Source of the DNA: Parasphingorhabdus flavimaris
Lineage (GTDB): Bacteria > Pseudomonadota > Alphaproteobacteria > Sphingomonadales > Sphingomonadaceae
Direction of reading: 5' to 3'
DNA length: 64,000 nt
Assembly (NCBI RefSeq): GCF_013371215.1
Contig: NZ_JABWMH010000002.1
Coordinates: 124,001 to 188,000 of the forward strand
A model generated the notes under the pieces. It did not search any database. It worked only from the letters and a program-made list of their open reading frames with translations, and was not told where the DNA came from. The translations under genes and the position numbers were made by a program. Of this stretch, positions 19,227 to 28,934 are shown piece by piece; within the stretch, counting starts at the first letter, position 1, and each line of letters begins with the position of its first letter.

Positions 19227-20447
19227 CTATTTCCAGTTTTCCATTTCTTTTTCGAGATTGGAACGAACCGCTTCAAAAAACTGCTCGGTCGTCATCCACG
19301 ACTGGTCTGGTCCGATGAGGATCGCGAGATCTTTGGTCATGTGACCATTTTCGACGGTCTGGATGCAGACGCGCTCCAGTGTTTCGGCAAAGCGCGTGAC
19401 ATCAGGTGTATCATCAAATTTGCCGCGATAGATCAGGCCGCGTGTCCAAGCGAAGATCGACGCGATCGGATTGGTTGATGTCGCCTTGCCTTGCTGATGC
19501 TGGCGGTAGTGGCGGGTAACCGTGCCGTGCGCTGCTTCCGCTTCGACGCAGTCGCCGGTCGGTGTCATCAACACCGAGGTCATCAGGCCGAGCGAACCGA
19601 AGCCCTGTGCAACCGTGTCCGACTGGACGTCGCCATCATAGTTTTTGCAGGCCCAGACAAATTTGCCGCTCCATTTCAGAGCCGAAGCAACCATGTCATC
19701 GATGAGACGATGTTCGTAAGTGATTCCGGCCTTGTCGAACTTGTCCTTGAATTCTGCCTGAAAAATTTCCTCGAACAGATCCTTGAAGCGGCCGTCATAG
19801 GCCTTCATGATCGTGTTCTTGGTCGACAGATAGACCGGCCATTCGCGGTTGAGGCCATAGTTCATCGAGGCGCGGGCAAAATCGCGAATCGAATCGTCGA
19901 GATTGTACATCGCCATGGCAATGCCGGGTGACGGGAACTGGAACACTTCTTCGTCAATTTTCGTGCCATCGTCACCGTCGAAGACCAGCCGAAGCTTGCC
20001 GGGGCCCGGTACCTTGAAGTCTGTGCAACGATATTGGTCGCCGAATGCGTGACGGCCGACAACGATTGGATCGGTCCAGCCCGGTACCAGACGCGGGACA
20101 TTGTCGATCACGATTGGCTCGCGGAAGACAACCCCGCCAAGAATGTTGCGAATGGTGCCGTTCGGCGATTTCCACATCCGCTTCAGACCAAATTCCTCGA
20201 CCCGGTCTTCGTCAGGGGTGATCGTCGCGCATTTGACGCCAACGCCGTGCTTCTTGATCGCATTGGCCGCATCGACGGTGATTTTGTCATTGGTGTCGTC
20301 GCGCACTTCGATCGAGAGATCGTAATAATGAAGATCGATGTCGAGATAAGGTTCAATCAGCCGTTCACGGATCCATTGCCAGATGATCCGTGTCATTTCG
20401 TCGCCATCAATTTCGATGACCGGGTTTTTGACCTTAATTTTCGACAT
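19227..20447 (-). CDS. icd: NADP-dependent isocitrate dehydrogenase, dimeric eukaryote-like type
   Basis: A 406-residue enzyme. [20 protein letters not shown] at the start and [12 protein letters not shown], the substrate-binding loop, mark the eukaryote-like homodimeric NADP-IDH found in alphaproteobacteria, not the E. coli type. It oxidises isocitrate to 2-oxoglutarate and yields NADPH. ATG at 20447 is chosen because the family begins there; an in-frame ATG 30 bp upstream adds non-homologous residues. Monocistronic. Confidence 0.96.
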   Translation of the reverse strand: MSKIKVKNPVIEIDGDEMTRIIWQWIRERLIEPYLDIDLHYYDLSIEVRDDTNDKITVDAANAIKKHGVGVKCATITPDEDRVEEFGLKRMWKSPNGTIRNILGGVVFREPIVIDNVPRLVPGWTDPIVVGRHAFGDQYRCTDFKVPGPGKLRLVFDGDDGTKIDEEVFQFPSPGIAMAMYNLDDSIRDFARASMNYGLNREWPVYLSTKNTIMKAYDGRFKDLFEEIFQAEFKDKFDKAGITYEHRLIDDMVASALKWSGKFVWACKNYDGDVQSDTVAQGFGSLGLMTSVLMTPTGDCVEAEAAHGTVTRHYRQHQQGKATSTNPIASIFAWTRGLIYRGKFDDTPDVTRFAETLERVCIQTVENGHMTKDLAILIGPDQSWMTTEQFFEAVRSNLEKEMENWK

Positions 20448-20628
20448 ATCGCTTAGACTTTCCTGCAACGGGAGCAAAAGGGAGGAATAGATGTTGCGAG
20501 CCTCTTAGCAAAGATTGTCATTTGTTCAACCTCGAGTTGCGGACGCTCGCGCAAAAGCCTGATGACCGTCTTCTCGATAAATCAACGGGAGTGTTGTCAG
20601 ATTAATGGGCCGTCCCTAAGTAGCGTTC

Positions 20629-21363
20629 ATGGCAATTGAGAAATATTCGAACAAGGGGCTGGGAGAAGCCAAGTGGGCTTTTCCGCCGATCCATCCTGAA
20701 GGTCGCAAATTTGCGGTTATCGCAGGGCTGGTCACTGCGTTTTTTGCCGTCATGGCATGGGAAACCCTGGCCTGGCCGATGGCCGGCATTACCATATGGG
20801 TGTTGGCGTTTTTCCGCGATCCCAAGCGGGTTACGCCGCTTGACGAAAAATATATCGTTGCGCCGGCCGATGGCCTCGTGAATCTCATCATGCCGGTAAA
20901 GCCACCTGTCGAATTGCAGGGCGAAGGCGGCCTCGGTAATGAGGAACTCATCCGGGTGTCTATATTCATGAGCGTGTTTGATGTTCACATCAACCGCACG
21001 CCCATCGAAGGAACGGTAAGGCGACAGGCCTATATTTCGGGCAAGTTCCTTAACGCCGACCTGGATAAGGCGAGCGAAGAAAACGAGCGGCAGCATTTTC
21101 TGGTCGAGCGCAATGATGGTCTGAAGGTCGGTTTTACGCAGATCGCTGGCCTTGTGGCACGCCGGATCATGTCCTTTGTCAAGGAAGGCGATTTCGTAGC
21201 TGTCGGACAACGAATAGGGCTGATTCGATTTGGTAGCCGGGTTGACGTCTATTTGCCCAAGGGGACAGAGCCCAATGTCGTCCTCGGTCAACGGACCATC
21301 GCCGGAGAAACGGTGATCGCGGTCACCGGCCAGATGAAAGAGATTGAAGGCGTCGGCCAATGA
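20629..21363 (+). CDS. psd: Phosphatidylserine decarboxylase proenzyme
   Basis: A 244-residue short-type Psd with a membrane-associated N-terminal hydrophobic region (about residues 28-62). The self-cleavage site is G202-S203 in [13 protein letters not shown]203 becomes the pyruvoyl cofactor of the alpha chain. H120 in [10 protein letters not shown] is the conserved base. It converts phosphatidylserine to phosphatidylethanolamine at the inner membrane. pssA, the preceding enzyme of the pathway, follows 37 bp downstream. Confidence 0.95.
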   Translation: MAIEKYSNKGLGEAKWAFPPIHPEGRKFAVIAGLVTAFFAVMAWETLAWPMAGITIWVLAFFRDPKRVTPLDEKYIVAPADGLVNLIMPVKPPVELQGEGGLGNEELIRVSIFMSVFDVHINRTPIEGTVRRQAYISGKFLNADLDKASEENERQHFLVERNDGLKVGFTQIAGLVARRIMSFVKEGDFVAVGQRIGLIRFGSRVDVYLPKGTEPNVVLGQRTIAGETVIAVTGQMKEIEGVGQ

Positions 21364-21400
21364 TCAGCAGGCTGACCGGCTTTCGATCGGAGCAAATTTG

Positions 21401-22192
21401 ATGGCTGACAAAGGTTCGATGAAAAGGCCCGAGAGAGGCATCCCGTTGCGGGCCTTTGTGCCCAATGCGGTCACTGCGCTCGCGCTTTGCGTCGGTTTGA
21501 GCAGCGTCCGGTTTGCCTATATGGAAAATTGGGTGCTGGCAGCGTCAGCGATTGTGCTGGCAGGCATATTGGATGGTCTTGATGGCCGCATTGCCCGATT
21601 GCTGAATGCACAGAGCCGTTTTGGCGCGGAACTAGACTCGCTGTCGGATGTTATCGCTTTTGGCGTGTCCCCGGCGCTGGTCATGTTCTTCTGGTCGACT
21701 CAATATATGCCGCAATTCGGGTGGGTGTTGGCGCTGACCATGGCCGTCGGTTGTGCGCTCAGGCTGGCGCGCTTCAATGCGTTGATCGATGATGAAGACC
21801 AGCCTCACAAATCAGCAGGCTTCCTGACCGGTATTCCGGCGCCCGTCGGCGCGGGTCTGGCGATGCTACCGTTATATTTGTGGTTGATAACCGATCAGGA
21901 AATCTTCCGCCATTATGCGCTGGTATCTCCGTGGATCGTGATCATCGCTTTTCTGATGATTTCCAATACCGCGACCTACAGCTGGTCGTCGCTGCGGCTC
22001 CGCAAGAATATCAGACTGGAGGGCATAGCGGTGATCGGGCTGCTCGGCGTTGCCCTGATCAGCGCGCCGTGGATCATGCTGACGGCGATAAGCATCGCCT
22101 ATCTGTCGATGATCCCGTTCAGCGTCAGAAGCTATGCCAAGGTCAAGCGGCAGCGCGCAGCGGAGCGGACTGCAGCGAGCGGTGGCGCGTAG
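21401..22192 (+). CDS. pssA: CDP-diacylglycerol-serine O-phosphatidyltransferase
   Basis: A 263-residue membrane enzyme with the CDP-alcohol phosphotransferase motif DG-LDGRIAR-x8-G-xxx-D-xxx-D (DGLDGRIARLL, then GAELDSLSD). It makes phosphatidylserine from CDP-diacylglycerol and serine, feeding Psd. About seven to eight transmembrane segments. ATG at 21401 has GGAG upstream; an in-frame start at 21344 would overlap psd and adds a polar extension. The last 50 bp overlap the convergent small gene at 22143-22385. Confidence 0.94.
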   Translation: MADKGSMKRPERGIPLRAFVPNAVTALALCVGLSSVRFAYMENWVLAASAIVLAGILDGLDGRIARLLNAQSRFGAELDSLSDVIAFGVSPALVMFFWSTQYMPQFGWVLALTMAVGCALRLARFNALIDDEDQPHKSAGFLTGIPAPVGAGLAMLPLYLWLITDQEIFRHYALVSPWIVIIAFLMISNTATYSWSSLRLRKNIRLEGIAVIGLLGVALISAPWIMLTAISIAYLSMIPFSVRSYAKVKRQRAAERTAASGGA

Positions 22193-22385
22193 CCAGCTGC
22201 TGCGTTTTTACCGTCCGATGACGATAGGTCGGCGAATGCGATGCTGCTGACGTTTGATTGGTCGCAATTCCGCTCTCAATGACGCTGCGGATTTTTCCGT
22301 GATATTGAACAAACATCAGGCCGATGACCAACAGGGCGCCGGCAAAGGCGAGCGCAAAAAAAGTGGCGATAGCGATAGTGAGCAT
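22143..22385 (-). CDS. Small single-span membrane protein with an SOS box upstream
   Basis: An 80-residue protein. One transmembrane segment occupies about residues 3-26 (ATFFALAFAGALLVIGLMF), followed by a YHGKI stretch and a polar, basic, low-complexity tail. ATG at 22385 has GAGG seven bases upstream. A LexA box (22423-22437) and a consensus TTGACA (22442-22447) lie just upstream on the same strand, so I infer DNA-damage induction. Known SOS-induced small membrane proteins of Caulobacter (SidA, DidA) block cell division; this could be an analogue, but no sequence match is claimed. Its last 50 bp are antisense to the end of pssA. Confidence 0.7.
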   Translation of the reverse strand: MLTIAIATFFALAFAGALLVIGLMFVQYHGKIRSVIESGIATNQTSAASHSPTYRHRTVKTQQLATRHRSLQSAPLRAAA

Positions 22386-22818
22386 GATACGACCTCGTTT
22401 GTTCTTTCAATGAGCGCTTAATGTTCTATTTCTGTTCTCATTGTCAAGCGCTTTATCAAATCATGACAAAAATACGAATCGGGAATCAAAAGGTTGCATG
22501 ATGCCATTTAGACGCGGTCAGTCGTTGGTTATCGGCGACGGACGCACTGGTACCGCTGGTTTCCGACCATGACTTCTATCTCCGCAAGTTCTTTAGTGTT
22601 CGGAAGGGCTTGTGATACCGGCCGGTGAAATGGTTGGCGCAGCAAGAGGGCGCAAACATGTTCGCCTGAACCCAATTTAGGGTTGCATTCTACTCCGCTT
22701 CGCCTTAACGGCACGCTCATTCCACATGGAAAGCACTCATACCGGTGCCGATAGCGGTCTTTCAGGTCGTTTGAGGTTCTCAGCTTTCCAGAGGCATAAC
22801 CGGATAAGGAGAAATATT
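22386..22818. other. 433-bp region between the small SOS gene and rpsB
   Basis: The left end holds the LexA-controlled promoter of the minus-strand gene. The remaining roughly 370 bp presumably contain the rpsB promoter and a long leader. I see no convincing gene: short frames on both strands lack Shine-Dalgarno sites and family resemblance. A structured S2 autoregulatory leader is possible, but I cannot identify one by eye. Confidence 0.5.
22423..22447 (-). promoter_or_regulatory. LexA (SOS) box and -35 element before the small membrane-protein gene
   Basis: Read on the minus strand: TTGACA (22447-22442), then GAAC-N7-GAAC (22437-22423). On the plus strand the box is GTTC TATTTCT GTTC, an exact GTTC-N7-GTTC match. 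It lies between the -35 and the expected -10, 38 bp before the start codon, the classic repressing position. The -10 itself is weak. Confidence 0.75.
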
Positions 22819-23754
22819 ATGGCGGCCCCTGTCGTCACCCTACAGCAATTGATTGAAGCCGGAGCGCATTTCGGCCACCAGACCCACCGCTGGAACCCGA
22901 AGATGAAGCCATATATCTTCGGCGCCCGCAACAGCGTCCACATTCTTGACCTTTCGCAGAGCGTGCCCTTGTTCGCACGGGCACTTGATTTTATCGCCAA
23001 CGCCACATCGGCTGGCGGCAAGGTCCTGTTCGTCGGTACCAAGCGTCAGGCGCAAGAGCCGATTGCCGAAGCAGCGCGCGCAAGCGGCCAGCATTTTGTC
23101 AACCATCGTTGGCTCGGCGGCATGCTGACCAACTGGAAGACAATTTCCAACTCGATCCGCCGGATGAAGACTTTGGAAGAGCAGCTCGGTGGTGACACCG
23201 CTGGCTTTACCAAGAAGGAAGTCCTGCAGATGACGCGCGAGCACATCAAGCTGGAACTGTCGCTTGGCGGTATCCGTGACATGGGCGGCATTCCCGATGT
23301 CATGTTCGTGATCGATGCCAACAAGGAAGAGCTCGCCATCAAGGAAGCCAATGTTCTGGGTATTCCGGTTGTCGCGATTCTCGATTCGAACGTTGATCCC
23401 AGCAACATCGCTTTCCCGGTTCCGGGTAATGACGATGCCGCACGGGCCATTCGCCTCTATTGCGAATCGGTTGCTGCAGCAGCCACCAAGGGCGGCCAGG
23501 ACGCTTCGGTTGCAGCTGGCACAGATCTCGGAGCAGCGGTTGCTCCTCCGGTCGAGCAAATTGTTTCGAGCGAAGCCAATGCAAGTGCGATGACTTCCGG
23601 AGAGGAAGCAGCTATTGCCGATATTGCTGAGATTGCAGCAGAAATGGCACCGGCTGAAGCAGCTCCTGCTGAAGCTCCGAAAGCGGAAGAAAAAGCGGCT
23701 CCCAAGAAAGCTGCCGCGAAAAAAGATGACAAAAAGGCAGACGAAAAAGCCTGA
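22819..23754 (+). CDS. rpsB: Ribosomal protein uS2 with Lys/Ala-rich C-terminal extension
   Basis: 311 residues. The first roughly 235 are a standard S2 ([46 protein letters not shown]). The remaining roughly 75 residues are rich in Ala, Glu and Lys and end with alternating KK and DDKK clusters; tails of this kind occur in alphaproteobacterial S2 but this one is long. ATG at 22819 is preceded by AAGGAG at 22806-22811. First gene of the large rpsB-tsf-pyrH-frr block. Confidence 0.97.
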   Translation: MAAPVVTLQQLIEAGAHFGHQTHRWNPKMKPYIFGARNSVHILDLSQSVPLFARALDFIANATSAGGKVLFVGTKRQAQEPIAEAARASGQHFVNHRWLGGMLTNWKTISNSIRRMKTLEEQLGGDTAGFTKKEVLQMTREHIKLELSLGGIRDMGGIPDVMFVIDANKEELAIKEANVLGIPVVAILDSNVDPSNIAFPVPGNDDAARAIRLYCESVAAAATKGGQDASVAAGTDLGAAVAPPVEQIVSSEANASAMTSGEEAAIADIAEIAAEMAPAEAAPAEAPKAEEKAAPKKAAAKKDDKKADEKA

Positions 23755-23771
23755 GCTTGAAGCATCTTTTT

Positions 23772-23790
23772 GCAGCCATATATTGGCTGC
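23772..23790 (+). terminator. Small hairpin downstream of rpsB
   Basis: GCAGCC (23772-23777) and GGCTGC (23785-23790) form a 6-bp stem with a 7-base loop, 18 bp after the rpsB stop. No T-run follows. It probably works together with the stronger hairpin at 23805. Confidence 0.35.
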
Positions 23791-23804
23791 TACGAAAAAT
23801 AAGC

Positions 23805-23829
23805 GGGGCGACATTTTTGTCGCCCCAAT
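23805..23829 (+). terminator. Terminator-like hairpin between rpsB and tsf
   Basis: GGGGCGAC (23805-23812) and GTCGCCCC (23819-23826) form a perfect GC-rich 8-bp stem around ATTTTT. Only AATTT follows, so it is likely a partial terminator or attenuator setting the S2 to EF-Ts ratio. Confidence 0.6.
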
Positions 23830-23865
23830 TTCACATTTCCCGATCAAGAAATTGAGGAACAGATT

Positions 23866-24789
23866 ATGGCTATTACAGCAGCAGCAGTGAAAGAACTGCG
23901 CGAGCGCACCGGCGCTGGCATGATGGATTGCAAGAAAGCGCTGAACGAAACCAATGGCGACGTCGAAGCAGCGGTTGATCTGTTGCGGACCAAAGGTCTC
24001 GCCGCAGCTCAGAAAAAATCTAGCCGTACGGCAGCAGAAGGCCTCGTCGGCGTCTCGGTCGAAGGCACCAAGGGTGTTGCTGTCGAAGTGAACAGCGAGA
24101 CCGATTTCGTTGCCAAGAATGACCAGTTCCAGGATTTTGTTGCCAAGGTAACAACCGTTGCACTGGGTCTGAACAATGACGATGTCGAAGCTCTGGCTGC
24201 GGCAGATTATCCTGCTGGCGGCACCGTAAAAGACGTGCTGACCAACAATGTTGCGACAATTGGTGAAAACCAGACGATCCGCCGCATGAAGACGGTCGCC
24301 GTCTCGAGCGGGCTGGTCGTTCCTTATGTCCACAACGCTGTCACACCCACGATGGGCAAGATCGGTGTCCTGGTTGCGCTGGAAAGCACGGCTGGCGCTG
24401 ACGTTCTCGAGCCACTCGGCAAGCAGATTGCGATGCATATCGCTGCTGCCTTCCCGCTGGCGCTGAACGCTGACGGCCTCGACCAGGAAATGCTCGCACG
24501 CGAGCGCGCAATCGCGACGGAAAAGGCAGCTGAATCAGGCAAGCCGGAAAATATTGTCGAGAAGATGGTCGACGGTGCGATGGCAAAATTCGCCAAGGAA
24601 AATGCATTGCTCAGCCAGGCTTTCGTGATGGACAATAAAACTCCTATCGCGCAAGTCGTCGAGCAAGCCGGTAAAGAAGCCGGTGTTGAAATCAAGCTCA
24701 CCGAATATGTCCGGTTCCAGCTTGGTGAAGGCATTGAGAAGAAAGAAGAAGATTTTGCAGCGGAAGTTGCTGCTGCGGTTGCCGGCTAA
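23866..24789 (+). CDS. tsf: Elongation factor Ts
   Basis: A 307-residue EF-Ts. The N-terminal UBA-like domain reads [19 protein letters not shown]; the core has the TDFVAKND motif that contacts EF-Tu. It exchanges GDP for GTP on EF-Tu. The length is normal. It follows rpsB after a 111-bp spacer with a hairpin, the usual rpsB-tsf arrangement. Confidence 0.97.
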   Translation: MAITAAAVKELRERTGAGMMDCKKALNETNGDVEAAVDLLRTKGLAAAQKKSSRTAAEGLVGVSVEGTKGVAVEVNSETDFVAKNDQFQDFVAKVTTVALGLNNDDVEALAAADYPAGGTVKDVLTNNVATIGENQTIRRMKTVAVSSGLVVPYVHNAVTPTMGKIGVLVALESTAGADVLEPLGKQIAMHIAAAFPLALNADGLDQEMLARERAIATEKAAESGKPENIVEKMVDGAMAKFAKENALLSQAFVMDNKTPIAQVVEQAGKEAGVEIKLTEYVRFQLGEGIEKKEEDFAAEVAAAVAG

Positions 24790-24908
24790 TCGGGCTGCAG
24801 TTTGAATATTTCAGGCGGTAACGCTTGGCAGCATGGCGCGGACTATCTATGGTCTGCGCCATTGTTGTATTTGGGGCCGGGCATTGATTCCGGCGGGATA
24901 GGATTTGC

Positions 24909-25631
24909 ATGAAACGACCGGCGTTCAAACGGATATTGCTGAAGCTTTCCGGTGAAGTCTTGATGGGCTCAAGCGAATTCGGGATCGATCCGGAAACGGT
25001 CAATCGCATCGCGGCAGAAGTGAAGTCGGCCAAAGAGGCGGGTTTTGAATTATGTCTGGTGGTCGGGGGAGGCAATATCTTCCGCGGACTGGCTGCAGCT
25101 GCCAAGGGTTTCGAGCGGACCAGCGCGGATTATATGGGCATGCTGGCGACGGTGATGAATGCGCTGGCTGTCCAGAATGCGCTCGAGCAAATGGGCTGTG
25201 ATACCCGCGTGCTGTCGGCAATCCCGATGGCGAGCGTGTGCGAACCCTATATCCGCCGCAAGGCCGTCCGCCATCTCGAAAAAGGCCGCATCGTCATTTT
25301 TGCTGCGGGAACCGGCAATCCCTATTTCACCACCGATACGGCAGCGGCGCTGCGCGCTGCAGAAATGGGCTGCGAGGCGCTTTTCAAGGGCACCAGCGTC
25401 GACGGCGTCTATAATGCCGATCCGAAGAAGGATCCCTCCGCAACGCGTTATGATGAACTGGGTTTTGATCAGGTGCTCAAAGACAATCTGAAGGTCATGG
25501 ACGCCAGCGCCGTGGCACTCTGCCGCGAAAACAAGATACCGATTGTCGTATTCTCGATCCGCGAGCAGGGCAATCTGGCGACCGTCTTGAGTGGCGGCGG
25601 TACCGCAACCATGGTCGGAACAACCGAATAA
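24909..25631 (+). CDS. pyrH: UMP kinase
   Basis: A 240-residue amino-acid-kinase-fold UMP kinase. [15 protein letters not shown] is the N-terminal phosphate site, [10 protein letters not shown] the glycine-rich loop, and [17 protein letters not shown] the UMP site. It phosphorylates UMP to UDP and is hexameric and GTP-activated in related bacteria. It sits 119 bp after tsf and 18 bp before frr. Confidence 0.96.
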   Translation: MKRPAFKRILLKLSGEVLMGSSEFGIDPETVNRIAAEVKSAKEAGFELCLVVGGGNIFRGLAAAAKGFERTSADYMGMLATVMNALAVQNALEQMGCDTRVLSAIPMASVCEPYIRRKAVRHLEKGRIVIFAAGTGNPYFTTDTAAALRAAEMGCEALFKGTSVDGVYNADPKKDPSATRYDELGFDQVLKDNLKVMDASAVALCRENKIPIVVFSIREQGNLATVLSGGGTATMVGTTE

Positions 25632-25649
25632 TATTTAGGGGAAACAGCA

Positions 25650-26207
25650 ATGGCAAAATATGACAAAGCCGATCTGCAAAAAAGAATGAACAGCACGCTG
25701 GAAGCGCTCAAGCATGATCTGAGCGGTCTGCGTACAGGACGGGCCAACATAGCACTTCTGGATACGATAACGGTAGAGGTTTACGGCTCGAAAATGCCCC
25801 TTAACCAGGTCGCTACGGTGTCGGTGCCTGAGTCGCGCATGCTGTCGGTGCAGGTCTGGGACAAAAGCAATATTCAGCCGGTAGAAAAGGCAATCCGGTC
25901 AGCCGGTCTTGGCCTTAATCCGATGACGGATGGCCCCAATATCAGGCTTCCGATCCCCGATCTGACCGAAGAGCGCCGCAAGGACCTTGCGAAACTGACC
26001 GGTCAATTTGCCGAAAAGGCACGCATCGCTATCCGCAATGTCCGGCGCGATGGCATGGATGATCTGAAGGCCGACGAGAACAAGAAGGAAATCAGCGAGG
26101 ATGACCGCAAGCGGCTCGAAACCGAAGTGCAGAAGCTGACCGACGAGATGATTGCGGAGGCCGACAAGCTGGCTGACGCAAAAGAACAGGAAATCCTCAC
26201 CCAGTGA
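25650..26207 (+). CDS. frr: Ribosome recycling factor
   Basis: A 185-residue RRF with LRTGRANIALLDTI near the start and the conserved IRNVRRDGMDDLK region. It splits post-termination ribosomes with EF-G. ATG at 25650 follows AGGGGA. Its stop overlaps the GTG start of uppS by three bases (GTGA). Confidence 0.97.
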   Translation: MAKYDKADLQKRMNSTLEALKHDLSGLRTGRANIALLDTITVEVYGSKMPLNQVATVSVPESRMLSVQVWDKSNIQPVEKAIRSAGLGLNPMTDGPNIRLPIPDLTEERRKDLAKLTGQFAEKARIAIRNVRRDGMDDLKADENKKEISEDDRKRLETEVQKLTDEMIAEADKLADAKEQEILTQ

Positions 26208-26971
26208 AGCTTACGCGTTCCAAGGGTGGCTCTGGAGATGCAGCGCAAAGCGTTAGCGCAATAGCAGACCCGACACATGGTGTCCGTCACATAGCGATCA
26301 TCATGGATGGCAACGGACGCTGGGCGAAGCGCAAGCATCTGCCGCGCGCCCTGGGCCACAAGAAAGGCGTCGAGGCGGTACGCAATATTGTCCGCGTAGC
26401 CGGCGAAATGGGCGTCGAAGTGATGACCCTTTATGCCTTCTCATCCGAAAACTGGAATCGCCCAGAGGATGAAATCAGCGATCTCATGGGGTTGCTGCGC
26501 CAGTATATCCAGTCGGATATCAATGAATTTGTTGAAAATGGCGTGCGTCTCAAGGTCATCGGCAATTACCAGGCGCTTGAGCCGGATATTGTCGTGATGA
26601 TCGACAGTGCGATCGAGAAAACGGCCGGGAATGACAGGATGACGCTCGCGGTCGCGCTCAACTATGGTGCGCAGGACGAAATGCTCAGGGCAGTCAAGCA
26701 AATCGCAACCACCGTCAAGCGGGGCGACGTCGAACCGGACGGGATCACTCTCGACCATATATCCGGTGGGCTGGATACCGCGGACTTGCCGCCGCTCGAT
26801 CTGCTGGTCAGGACTTCGGGAGAGTTGCGCCTGTCCAATTTTCTCTTGTGGCAGGCGGCTTATGCCGAACTCTATTTTACCGACACGCTCTGGCCCGATT
26901 TCGACAAACAGGAGCTTGAGAAGGCTCTGAAATCATTCGGCGACCGCGAGCGACGGTTCGGTGGACGCTGA
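26204..26971 (+). CDS. uppS: Undecaprenyl diphosphate synthase
   Basis: A 255-residue cis-prenyltransferase. D35 in IIMDGNGRWA is the catalytic Mg2+ ligand; TLYAFSSENWNRP and the late RTSGELRLSNF are family motifs. It makes the C55 lipid carrier for peptidoglycan and surface polysaccharide. GTG at 26204 is the only start that keeps an N-terminus of reasonable length; it adds about 25 residues before the conserved core, so a start slightly downstream cannot be excluded. Confidence 0.95.
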   Translation: MKLTRSKGGSGDAAQSVSAIADPTHGVRHIAIIMDGNGRWAKRKHLPRALGHKKGVEAVRNIVRVAGEMGVEVMTLYAFSSENWNRPEDEISDLMGLLRQYIQSDINEFVENGVRLKVIGNYQALEPDIVVMIDSAIEKTAGNDRMTLAVALNYGAQDEMLRAVKQIATTVKRGDVEPDGITLDHISGGLDTADLPPLDLLVRTSGELRLSNFLLWQAAYAELYFTDTLWPDFDKQELEKALKSFGDRERRFGGR

Positions 26972-26973
26972 GC

Positions 26974-27774
26974 ATGGATGAGCCCGCTGCTCCGAAACCC
27001 GGCAAGTCGAACGAATTGCAGACCCGCATCATTGTCGGCGTGCTGCTGATCGCGGCGGCTTTGCTGGCGGGATATTTTGCCGGGATGTTCTTGTGGCTGC
27101 TGGTTGTGCTCATGGCGCTCGGCATCATGAGTGAATGGGCAGGGCTGACGGGGCGTCACGAAAACCGGCGGCTGGCGATGTACGCGCTGTCGGTTCCCCT
27201 GGCGATCATGTCTCCGTGGGCGGCCGGACCATCGTTCCTGGGGCTTGGCCTGATCCTCGGTGCAGCGATGTTCGTTGCAATATTCGACCGCTCGTTCAAA
27301 CTTGCGGCGGGTGTCCTCTATGCTGGATTTCCGGCTCTGGCGATTCTGTATCTGCGCGGTATCGACAATGGCATATTGATCATGCTCTGGACGCTGGCCC
27401 TGGTCTGGGCGACCGATATCGGCGCCTATTTTTCCGGTCGGGCCATCGGCGGACCGAAACTGGCTCCGCAATTCAGCCCCAATAAAACCTGGGCTGGTTT
27501 GATCGGCGGTGTAATACTGACAGCAGCGGTGAGCTTCATATTGCACGTCTATTGGGCGCTGCCCTTCCATCTTGTGCTGCTCAGCATCCCTCTTGCGGTT
27601 CTCGCGCAGATGGGTGACTTGTTCGAAAGCTGGCTCAAACGAAAGGCCGGCGCGAAGGATAGCGGGACTATCTTCCCCGGCCACGGCGGCGTGATGGATC
27701 GTCTTGACGGTCTGATTCCGGTCGCTCCGGTTGTGGCGCTGATCATGGCTGCCGACAGTCTGGGCGCGCTGTGA
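26974..27774 (+). CDS. cdsA: Phosphatidate cytidylyltransferase
   Basis: A 266-residue membrane enzyme with about seven to eight spans. The C-terminal signature S-WLKR-x4-KD-x-GTIFPGHGGVMDRLD is complete. It makes CDP-diacylglycerol from CTP and phosphatidate, the precursor used by PssA elsewhere in this window. It starts two bases after the uppS stop and shares one base with dxr. Confidence 0.96.
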   Translation: MDEPAAPKPGKSNELQTRIIVGVLLIAAALLAGYFAGMFLWLLVVLMALGIMSEWAGLTGRHENRRLAMYALSVPLAIMSPWAAGPSFLGLGLILGAAMFVAIFDRSFKLAAGVLYAGFPALAILYLRGIDNGILIMLWTLALVWATDIGAYFSGRAIGGPKLAPQFSPNKTWAGLIGGVILTAAVSFILHVYWALPFHLVLLSIPLAVLAQMGDLFESWLKRKAGAKDSGTIFPGHGGVMDRLDGLIPVAPVVALIMAADSLGAL

Positions 27775-28934
27775 TGACGAAATCGGTGTCCATATTTGGC
27801 GCGACGGGATCGGTTGGTCAGTCGACGCTGGACCTTGTTCGCCAGCATCCGGAACAATATAAAATCGTCGCGCTGACCGCCAATGGCAATGCTTCGCAGC
27901 TTGCCGCCCTGGCCAGGGAATTTTCTGCGGAAATCGCGGTTGTTGCCGATGACAATGCCTATGAGGAGCTGAAACTGCAGCTGGAAGGAACCTCGACCGA
28001 GGCAGCAAGCGGGAAAGAAGCGCTGATTGCGGCCGCCTCCAGGGGTGTCGACTGGACCATGGCCGCGATTGTCGGTTGTGCCGGTCTGCCGCCGACGCTT
28101 GCCGCCTTGCGCTGCGGGAAGACAGTTGCATTGGCCAACAAGGAAGCGCTGGTTTCTGCCGGTGCGTTGATGATCACCGAGGCCCGGAAGGCAGGAGCGA
28201 CCCTGCTGCCCGTCGATTCCGAGCATAATGCGATATTCCAGGCCCTGCAGGGCGGGAAGATCGATCAGGTCCGCAAGATTACGTTGACCGCAAGCGGCGG
28301 CCCGTTCCGCACATGGACGCGGGAGCAGATGGCGGGTGTTACGCCAGAGCAGGCGGTAGCCCATCCCAACTGGGATATGGGCGCGAAGATCTCGGTCGAC
28401 AGCGCAACCATGATGAACAAGGGGCTCGAACTGATTGAGGCCCATCACCTGTTCCCGGTCGGTCTTGAGAATATCGAGATATTGGTACACCCCCAGTCGG
28501 TTATTCATTCGATGGTCGAATATCATGACCGCTCGACGCTGGCGCAGCTGGGTTCGCCGGATATGCGGATACCGATTGCCAGCGCTCTGGCCTGGCCGGA
28601 ACGGATGATGACCAATTGCGCGCCACTCGATCTCGCTGAAATCGGCAGGCTCGATTTCGAGCGGCCCGACGAGGACCGTTTCCCGGCCACCAAGATTGCC
28701 AGAGCTGCAATTACGGCGGGCGGCGCAAAGCCGGCGATGCTCAATGCTGCCAATGAAGTCGCCGTCGCCGCATTTCTCAATCGTGCGGTTCAGTTTCTGG
28801 ACATCACGGAGATTGTAACGCGGCTGTTAGATAGTTATAGCCCGCCGGAACCGAGCGTGTTGGCGGACATTTTTGCGATAGACAAAGAGACGCGCGTTCG
28901 GACCGAGCAACTGGTCGAGGAATTCAAGGTTTGA
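27774..28934 (+). CDS. dxr: 1-deoxy-D-xylulose 5-phosphate reductoisomerase
   Basis: A 386-residue enzyme of the non-mevalonate isoprenoid pathway; it turns DXP into MEP with NADPH. SIFGATGSVGQSTLDL is the NADPH-binding start, and LLPVDSEHNAIFQ carries the metal-binding Asp/Glu. ATG at 27774 (TGATG overlap with cdsA) is preferred over the GTG three bases upstream. It feeds isoprenoid units to UppS two genes upstream. Confidence 0.96.
   Translation: MTKSVSIFGATGSVGQSTLDLVRQHPEQYKIVALTANGNASQLAALAREFSAEIAVVADDNAYEELKLQLEGTSTEAASGKEALIAAASRGVDWTMAAIVGCAGLPPTLAALRCGKTVALANKEALVSAGALMITEARKAGATLLPVDSEHNAIFQALQGGKIDQVRKITLTASGGPFRTWTREQMAGVTPEQAVAHPNWDMGAKISVDSATMMNKGLELIEAHHLFPVGLENIEILVHPQSVIHSMVEYHDRSTLAQLGSPDMRIPIASALAWPERMMTNCAPLDLAEIGRLDFERPDEDRFPATKIARAAITAGGAKPAMLNAANEVAVAAFLNRAVQFLDITEIVTRLLDSYSPPEPSVLADIFAIDKETRVRTEQLVEEFKV

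Noticed and set aside
22529-22720. A 63-codon minus-strand frame before rpsB
   Set aside because: No Shine-Dalgarno site, no hydrophobic or conserved pattern, and the region is likely the rpsB leader.
22840-24438. A 532-codon minus-strand frame across rpsB and tsf
   Set aside because: It is antisense to two essential genes with clear motifs. It is Cys/Arg/Asn-rich and shows no domain, as expected for shadow frames.
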